64,000 bases of DNA from Dipteronia dyeriana (taxonomy: Eukaryota; Streptophyta; Magnoliopsida; Sapindales; Sapindaceae). This document shows positions 57,408 to 64,000 of this stretch, in pieces. Within the stretch, counting starts at the first letter, position 1; every line of letters starts with the position of its first letter. Position numbers and translations under genes: made by a program. The stretch lies in the NCBI GenBank assembly GCA_032871835.1, contig CM065295.1, positions 38,252,360 to 38,316,359 of the forward strand, read 5' to 3'. Under the pieces are notes generated by a model. It did not search any database and was not told where the DNA came from. It saw only the letters and a program-made list of their open reading frames with translations.

Positions 57408-58800
57408 ATGGGTTTACAAGATGATCTAATGGCGGAAGGAGCCTCAAATACTAGGCCACTATAACTTCGTGGCACTAATTATGGGTACTGGAAGTTGAGG
57501 ATGAAAGCCTACATCCACTCTATTGATGAAAGGGCTTAGATGGTAGTGGAAGAAGGTTATAGTCCTACTACCAAGGTTTTAGAGGATGGAACCATGATAC
57601 TCAAGCCAAGGAGTGAATGGACAACGAATGAGTTTGAGGTTGCTAAATGGCACCATCGTGCTATGAATGCCATCTTTGGAGGAGTTGATGGGCATCAATT
57701 CTCCTACATTCAAAATCTTGAATCTGTAAAGGAAGCTTGGGATACTCTCCAAGTTACTAATGAAGGAACCTTAGCGATGAAGAAATCGAGGCTTCAAATG
57801 TTGGCATCACAATTTGAAGGTTTAAGTATGGGTGAGGAAGAAAAGTTCGAAGACTTCCAATTCCAGCTTCTTAACATAGCTAACCAATGTCAAGCACTTG
57901 GATTACCTCTCTCAAAAGAGCGTTTAAATTGGAAAATCCTTAATTCTCTTCCCAAGAGATTCAAATCAAAGGTGACAGCCATTGAGGAAAGCAAGGATAT
58001 GGATAGTATGAATATCGATGAGTTGCTTGGGTCTCCAAACTTATGAGATGTGCTTAAACCAAAGATGAAAAGTAAAGGAATCGCTCTTAATGCTATTCAG
58101 GAGAAGAGTGATGATAAAAATGAAGAAATGGCACTCTTGGTTAGAAGGTTCAAGAAGTTTCTAAAGAAGAATGCCAAGCCTAAAGGCAAGTCTTCTAAGG
58201 AAAAAAGAGTCAAGAGAACATCATCTCCAAGGATTGTGAAAAATATTCAAGCCATGAACAAGAAAGAGGTTCAATGCTATAATTGTCAAGGTTTTGGTCA
58301 CTTTGCTAGTGAGTGCACCAAGAAGACATCTAAGAAAGACAAGAAAGGAAAAGTGTTGGCAGCTACTTGGAGTAATGATAATTTTAGTGACAATGAGAGC
58401 TCCTGTAGTGAGTCTTCAAGTGATGAAGAGTTGGCTAGCAACTTTGTAGCTCTAACGACTTCTCATTCTTCACTAAGTGTTGGTAGTACAATATCTTTGA
58501 ACAAGAACCTTGATGCAAATCATGATGGAAGCTCTAGTTCCATTCCTACTAATCTTGAGTTGTAGAAAAGCTTGAAGAAGATAGAGACAATACTCAAAGA
58601 GAAGTAGTTGAAAAGGATGATTTGATCATGAAGCAACTAGATGAGTTCGTGGTTGTTACTCGTAGACTTCTTGGTGAAAAAGGTGATATTATGAAGAAGG
58701 TTAGAGAATTTGAAAAGATAAACCTTAAGAAGGATAATATGATATCTTTTTTTGAAGAAGAGAGAACAAGAATTGATGGAAGAGATAGACACGACTAAGG
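57408..58800 (+). pseudogene. SIRE-like gag
   Basis: The ATG at 57408 starts a frame that continues through stops at about 57459 and 57537 (TAG at a Trp position) into RGTNYGYWKLRMKAYIHSID. The capsid block follows: WHHRAMNAIFGGVDGHQFSY, VKEAWDTLQVTNEGT and FEDFQFQLLNIANQC. After a TGA at 58044 the same frame resumes with KPKMKSKGIALNAIQEKSDD, a Lys-rich part and the zinc knuckle CYNCQGFGHFASEC (about 58276-58317). An acidic Ser-rich stretch follows. Beyond a stop at 58563 a coiled-coil-like segment continues in another frame (KDDLIMKQLDEFVVVTRRLL). It is the gag half that the minus-strand sister element lacks. Confidence 0.87.
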
Positions 58801-60549
58801 AGGCTATCAAGGACTTAGTGAATGATTCGGTTTATGGGTGAGTGCTCTTATCACTAAAATAAGAAGCACATGTGAGATAGTTTTGAGGCTATATATCAAT
58901 TGTGTTGAGAATTCTTGCTTACTAGCTTTGAATACTCCATATATTGATATGAACTTGGTTATCTCACATCATGATTGTTATGATGGTCAAAATTTATTGA
59001 TTAACTTTGAAGAAGTTCTTTTGTTATATGTGTTGATTGGGTTGAGATATTATGCTTTTTATACTTTTGTTGTGAAACATCGTCAACTTGGTGTTATGAG
59101 GACATTCAAGGCAAGAGTGCTCATAAAAAGGGTGAAAGTATGGTATTTGGTGAATATAATGTGCAAAAAGGTATCTCTATACTCTAATGCATATTCTCTT
59201 AGATATTCATCTTTTAACTCAGGTTTTGACATGCATCTCATAACATGTCATATTAGAGAATTTTGTATGGCATACATACGGTTCTCATTGACATTTGCTA
59301 TTTTAGGATCTAATAGTGATATTGTTCACATTGATCTTAACTTTGATGGTTGTTTGTGTATGGTATATTGAGTGGCCTTACCTTTAAAATATGAGCTTCA
59401 TATTCTTTGAAAGCTTCTCATTAGAGAAGTAATGATCTTGAATAAGTCTTCACTTATTGCTCTTAAATCATGTGCTTATGAGCCATAAAATCTTGATTTT
59501 CTAAAAATTGCACCTAGCTTCTCTTATATGTTTTGCTAGTAGGTTGAGTTTACTAATATGTAAACATTGGATACACCTTGAACTTTTTATGCTTAAGTAC
59601 ATTTAAAATGACCTATGGTTAGTATCCATTTTGCTTCGGCAATTACATAGAACTCAACGAGCATCTTCATGAAAAAGGCTACACACCTTGGTTGTGAAAG
59701 TTACCCAATGTTGGAAAGAGCAACACCATTGTGATTAGTGAAAGCCATTATGGAGTGAATTTTGTTTATGTAAAAAAAATGGAAAAATCAAAGAAGTGTT
59801 GAAAGGAATTCATAAAAAAAAATATTTGATTCAAAGCCTAAAAAGAAGAGGAGGAAGGCTTAAAAAGGAGTTTAGTTGAAAATCAAATGAGCTCGGGTTG
59901 AAAAACAGAAATGGGATGATGAGCCACATGCAAACAAACACTCATATGTTGAAATCTATTCTCTTAATAGCAAAAATTTCGGATGATAATCGGTTTGACT
60001 GTTTATGGAAAAAGCTTAAGATGAATAGTTGTTGGAAATTGTTTGCATGTTGATTATCAAACTACTTCTTGATATATATTTGAAGCATATCTCTCACACA
60101 CACACTTTGTTTATGAGTATGATGATATCTTAGCAATTGTTGAAGAATTATGAGAGAACTTGAAAAATCTTTGTGTATCTCTCTTAGCATATGAAGCTTA
60201 TTTTGTTGATATTTCTTCAAATTGCTTGAATGTTTTATTGTGTGAATATCTTTTTGAGTTCTATGCTATCATTTATTTTAGTTATAGCATTTATCAAGTG
60301 GGAGCATTGTGTGCTAGACATTGTTCTCTTTTATGATATGTTCACATGCTTCATCTTGTTACATGTTGGCATATTTTTGACTTAATGATACTTGTAAGAT
60401 ATTACTCACTATCTTTGTCTTGCATGATGATTCATTCTTAAGTCATATGTCATTTTGTTTATATATTTGTGACTAATAAGTTTGTTTTGTCTTTCACTCA
60501 CTTTTGTTGTATGTATATAGGCATATAGCATATTATTTCACAAGAAAAA
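58801..60549 (+). other. Region between gag and env-like gene, pol missing
   Basis: No protease, integrase or RT motif is seen. A 177-codon frame at 58838-59371 is Leu/Ile-rich and not recognised; it may be chance. A pyrimidine-rich stretch ending TTGTATGTATATAG at about 60520 looks like a splice acceptor shortly before the env-like start. The latter half is AT-rich. Confidence 0.55.
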
Positions 60550-61325
60550 ATGGGAAGAACTAAGGTTACTGGAAGTGGAAATCAATCGAATCCCATTGTA
60601 AAAGCCAAGTCTACCTCAAAGGGATCCAAAGCTTCAAGGTCAAAGGATTTAGAGATCTTTGCAACTAAAAAGATATTTCAAGAGAGAGGCATTGACTTAG
60701 GTAAATGTAAAGATTCCTATGTTCTTAAATGCATTAAGGATAGAAATTGGGAATATGGGTGAGCATGCTAGGAATAGTGAATGACACTATTGTTAGAGAA
60801 TTTTATCTTGAATATAGAGAGAGTGCCACCTTATTGGATGCTTTGATGGAGAGTAGGGGTGTTGTGTTTAGAGTTAACCCGGTAAACATTAACAAATTTC
60901 TTGGGCTATCTAGTGATATTGATTCAAACTTTCTAGATGTTAATCTTAATATCATGGGTAGAACTCTATGTGATAATGCTTCTTTTGAGTGGAAAGGTAG
61001 ATCATATATTAGTCAACATGAGTTAACTAAGGCAAGTGCATTTTGACATATTTTTATTTGCTCAAATATTATTGGATCTTCGAATTCATCCGGGTTGAAT
61101 AAAGACAAGATCAAAATAGTATATGCATTGGTGACTAATCAACCTATAAACTTTGGGGATTTGCTTATGTTTTACTTAGACAATGCGGCTTTCTCAACTA
61201 GAGGAGATAAGAAGCATCATTACCAGGGTTTATAACTTCTTTGTGTTTAGCTCGTGGTGTTCAAAGTAGTGGAGATGATATGTTGGTACAACCCTTGGAA
61301 ATGTATATGATAAACGTGTGTCATA
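60550..61325 (+). pseudogene. Env-like / plant transposon protein gene of the SIRE-like element
   Basis: MGRTKVTGSGNQ begins a basic, Ser-rich N-terminus. After a frame change near 60760 it continues with MLGIVNDTIVREFYLEYRES and GVVFRVNPVNINKFLGLSS, the pattern annotated as 'putative plant transposon protein' domain, common in the extra 3' gene of SIRE and Athila-type elements. TGA at 61045-61047 replaces a Trp (KASAF-W-HIF). The frame goes on with NKDKIKIVYALVTNQPINFG and ends, after another frame change near 61230, at LCLARGVQSSGDD, cut by the Tekay LTR. The cell role is unknown; an envelope function has been proposed for such genes but not shown. Confidence 0.68.
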
Positions 61326-61737
61326 TGACAGGACCTACCCCGACTCCTCTCTTGAGTATGAGGGAGGCCCTGTGGGCTGCCCCGACTCCTCTCTTGAGTA
61401 CGAGGGAAACCTTATGGGCTATACATTTACTAGCATGATAAAAGGACTTTCTACTGAAATTTCCATAGGAAATACTTGCTATTAAACAAATAAAATGTAA
61501 GGAGATTGCAAAATGTACATAATTTCAATTCCTCTTCATACATTTTCGTTCTTTACAAAAAGTGTCAAAATTTACCGATCGGACCAAAAACCGACCACTA
61601 TAAAAACTAAGTAACCAGTCCATCCCGAGTGGGAAACTAAATAGGCCGAGTAAGAAAACCTAGTAGGCTGAGTAGACCGAATAGGCCATATGAGCCGAGT
61701 AGGTCAAGTGGGCCGAGTAGAAATCCGACCATGTTCT

Positions 61738-61822
61738 GACCATGCCTATCATCCCGACTATGCCTACCGTCCCGACCATGCCTATCGTCCCGACCATGCC
61801 TACCGTTCCGACCATGCCGACC
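61738..61822. repeat. 18-bp tandem repeat in the Tekay LTR
   Basis: GACCATGCCTATCGTCCC-type units start at 61738, 61756, 61774, 61792 and 61810, exactly 18 bp apart. Just upstream, GGCCGAGTAG-type short units repeat irregularly (61640-61725). Confidence 0.88.
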
Positions 61823-62218
61823 TCATATCTCTAAATATGTACATGAAAAATTAAAATGCATGACTTTTATGCTTCATGATGTCATCGATTGGCCCACCTC
61901 AAAACTTCTGAGTCCGCACAACCGAACAGCTACCTGGATAAATATATAAGAGTGAAAGGATGAGCACTAACGCCCAGTGAATGAATGAAAACTTTTAAAA
62001 ACACTTTTCTAAACCACTTTACAATAAACATTCAGTAATACATGGTATAAGATAATATATCTACTTTCATACTTAATAAACCGAATACTGAATGCATCAC
62101 TTTTCTGAAAAGAGTAAGATACTTTATAAAATCTTAATCTTCACCAAATTCGTACCGGGGATATCCTCCATACGTAAGCCGAAATACATTCGGGCAAACG
62201 TCGAGTCATGAATAACTT

Positions 62219-62352
62219 CTGGTCATACCTGTGCAGAGCGACTCAATTACTCTTTCTCTGGTCAATACGCGGGCAGAGCGACTCTCTGGTCATACAAGTG
62301 AAGAGCAACTCAATTACTCTTTCTCTGGTCATGCACTTGCAGAGCGACTCAT
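62219..62352. repeat. AGAGCGACTC-containing repeats in the Tekay LTR
   Basis: Four units of CTGGTCATAC (variant)...GCAGAGCGACTC start at about 62219, 62260, 62286 and 62323. CAATTACTCTTT spacers follow two of them. Confidence 0.8.
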
Positions 62353-63068
62353 GACATACACATATGTAGAACGGCCCCAAAAGCTAACCGTAATCATAAC
62401 TGGGGAAGGTACATACATGGTGCTTTTATAGAAATCATAATCTCTTCTTGATAATTCATAAAAATAGTATACTGATTCTGAATGCTAATATAAGCATAAA
62501 ATATATATACTTTCAGTTCTCTGTATGCTCACCATCAATCATAAAAAGCAATAAAAAGCTTAAAATGATTTGCAGCAATTAAAGCATAAAACTTTAAACT
62601 TGAGTTAAAAACAAAACTGAAACTTAATTCACTCACAACTTAGACGTCAAGCTTAATTCAGACTGGGTATGCTAGGTTTTCTTCATCTTCTTTCCCTAAA
62701 AATCATAAGATCCAATTAAAAACTTGATATCAAAGAAGAATCAACTGAAATCTATGATCGAGAGAGCTTCACTGACTTATTCTCTTTCTTCTCTTTCCTT
62801 TCTTCTGCTGGATTCTATTGCTTTCTAGCTCTCACCACGTTTATCCTCATATATTTATACTCATGGAAGGACACAACTGAAGTTGTGAGCTAATTAACTA
62901 AGCTCACAGCTGCCTGTCAGCTATGCAATCACCTAAGCTTACTCACCTGATGCCTTTTTCTGCTTCACGCTTATCCCAATTTTTTTTTTAAATTGGGCCT
63001 TTCAATTGGGCCTGAAAGACATGGGTGTTACAATTCACCCCTCCATATAAGAATTTCATCCTCGAAAT

Positions 63069-64000
63069 TTACTCACTTAGCCGAAACAGATGGGGATACT
63101 GAGTCCGCATCTGATCTTCATGTTCCCAAGTTTCCTCTTCCACTGCATGATTTCTCCATAACACTTTTACAAGAGGAATAACCTTAGTACGTAATACTTG
63201 TTCCCTTCTATCTAGAATCTCAATAGGTTCCTCTTCATAAGTTAAATCTTCTCTTAACTTCACTGTTTTTTTGGTTAAAACATGCGTAGGGTCGGATATA
63301 TATTTTTGAAGCATAGAAACACGAAATACATCATGAATTCTTGAAAGTTCTGAAGGCAACGCTAAACGGTATGCCACTACTCCTACTCGGGCAATGATCT
63401 CATACAGACCAATGTATCGTGGACTTAACTTACCACGTCTTCCAAATCGAAGTACACCTTTCCAAGGTGAAATTCGTAGGAATACAAAGTCACCTACTTT
63501 AAATTCAAGTTCCCTTCTCCGCTTATCTGAATAGCTTTTTTGCCTATCTTGAGCAACCTTTAATCTGTCTCTGATTATTTTGATCTTTTCTGTTGTGACT
63601 TGAACAAGTTCTGGACCGAACAACTTTCTCTCGCCTACTTCATCCCAACACACCGGTGTTCTACATTTTCTCTCATACAGAGCTTCATAAGGTGCCATTT
63701 CGATGCTAGCTTGATAACTATTATTGTAGGCAAATTCTATCAAAGGTAGTGAAGGTATATGTACATCCCAACTACCTTTGAAATCCATTACACACGCCCG
63801 AAGCATATCCTCCAATGTCTGAATAGTGCGCTTCGATTGACCATCAGTCTGCGGGTGAAAAGCAGTACTAAAATGCAATCTAGTTCCCAAAGCTTCTTGT
63901 AAACTGGGCCAAAATCTAGATGTAAATCGAGGATCTCTATCTGACACTATGGATACTGGTGCGCCATGAAGATGAATTATTTCACCCACATAAATTTTGG
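63069..64000 (-). pseudogene. Tekay-type integrase core and C-terminus, 5' part outside window
   Basis: The open frame (306 codons in view) starts within the core. [13 protein letters not shown] carries the second catalytic Asp, and [20 protein letters not shown] has Lys where the catalytic Glu of the SER motif stands in relatives. The following blocks are the GPY/F-type module ([20 protein letters not shown]), [17 protein letters not shown] and a C-terminal chromodomain-like end ([20 protein letters not shown]). Chromodomains of this kind guide insertion towards certain chromatin marks. The frame is intact in the window, but the Glu-to-Lys change should abolish strand transfer. The Met at 63989 is internal, not a real start. 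Confidence 0.9.

Larger units (their letters stand above)
54660..61325 (+). mobile_element. SIRE-like copia retrotransposon, plus strand, pol deleted, 3' end cut
   Basis: A 2.66-kb 5' LTR (54660-57323) of the same family as 25029-27195 is followed by a primer site, gag (57408-58800), about 1.7 kb of non-coding or unrecognised DNA, and an env-like gene (60550-61325). Protease, integrase, RT and RNase H are absent. The 3' LTR is not seen: a Tekay element interrupts at 61326. The left end lies within another LTR fragment; the flanking pentamer is GAGCT, with no right partner to compare. Confidence 0.85.
61326..63032 (-). repeat. 3' LTR of the Tekay-type element
   Basis: About 1.7 kb, TGTAACACCC to CCTGTCA on the minus strand. 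It contains three repeat blocks: a 42-bp duplication (61339-61421), 18-bp units (61738-61822) and CTGGTCATAC...AGAGCGACTC units (62219-62350). The left limit is less certain than the right. Confidence 0.75.
61326..64000 (-). mobile_element. Tekay/Del-type Ty3/gypsy chromovirus, minus strand, partial
   Basis: On the minus strand, integrase (from beyond the window to 63069) is followed by a purine-rich TTATATGGAGGGGTGAAT, then an LTR starting TGTAACACCC (63032 leftward), a start common in plant Tekay LTRs. The left LTR end is set at the TGACAGG at 61326 (minus strand ...CCTGTCA). Left of it lies the env-like gene of the SIRE element, which this insertion interrupts. The rest of the element is off the right edge. 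Confidence 0.85.

Noticed and set aside
61738..61822. Short regular repeats resembling a CRISPR array
   Set aside because: The units are contiguous without unique spacers and lie in a plant retrotransposon LTR.
1..64000. Intact host gene, tRNA or rRNA gene
   Set aside because: None recognised; the only host-derived coding sequences are the extensin pieces and the MYB exon, all broken.

Overview
This is plant nuclear DNA, most likely from a eudicot. The evidence is an endogenous caulimovirid, plant-type Ty1/copia and Ty3/gypsy lineages, a CACTA transposon, an extensin fragment and an R2R3-MYB exon. I see no intact host gene and no tRNA or rRNA gene. The window is almost entirely nested, decayed mobile elements. 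The species cannot be named from this sequence.

Layout. 1-4483: old, broken endogenous pararetrovirus (+). 4484-18483: Tat-type Ty3/gypsy element (+) with both LTRs, two RNase H domains, a tandem repeat block and an antisense gene between pol and the 3' LTR; a copia solo LTR (7377-9409) sits inside its gag. 18484-19764: AT-rich DNA ending in an extensin remnant (-). 19770-27195: SIRE-like copia element (-) with a perfect 5-bp target duplication. 27345-27598: extensin (-). 27599-50494: CACTA transposon with both transposase genes on the minus strand, 69-bp subterminal repeats and a captured R2R3-MYB first exon. Inside the CACTA lie an unclassified repeat (30839-34546, itself holding a solo LTR) and a complete copia element (37598-47354). 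50495-50782: a third piece of extensin. 50806-53888: copia fragments (-) sharing one LTR, with a gypsy solo LTR inserted at 51765-52556. 53889-54659: part of an LTR related to the solo LTR at 31839. 54660-61325: second SIRE-like element (+) with 5' LTR, gag and an env-like gene but no pol. 61326-64000: Tekay/Del-type chromovirus (-), running off the window.

How it fits together. Insertion order can be read from target duplications and from interrupted frames. The CACTA split the extensin sequence. A copia element and another repeat then split the CACTA transposase. Solo LTRs record later recombination. Most coding regions carry stops typical of C-to-T decay (Trp to TAG/TGA, Gln to TAA, Arg to TGA), so nearly everything is a pseudogene. 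Short motifs are quoted only as evidence; family assignments rest on recognised motifs and domain order, not on any search.
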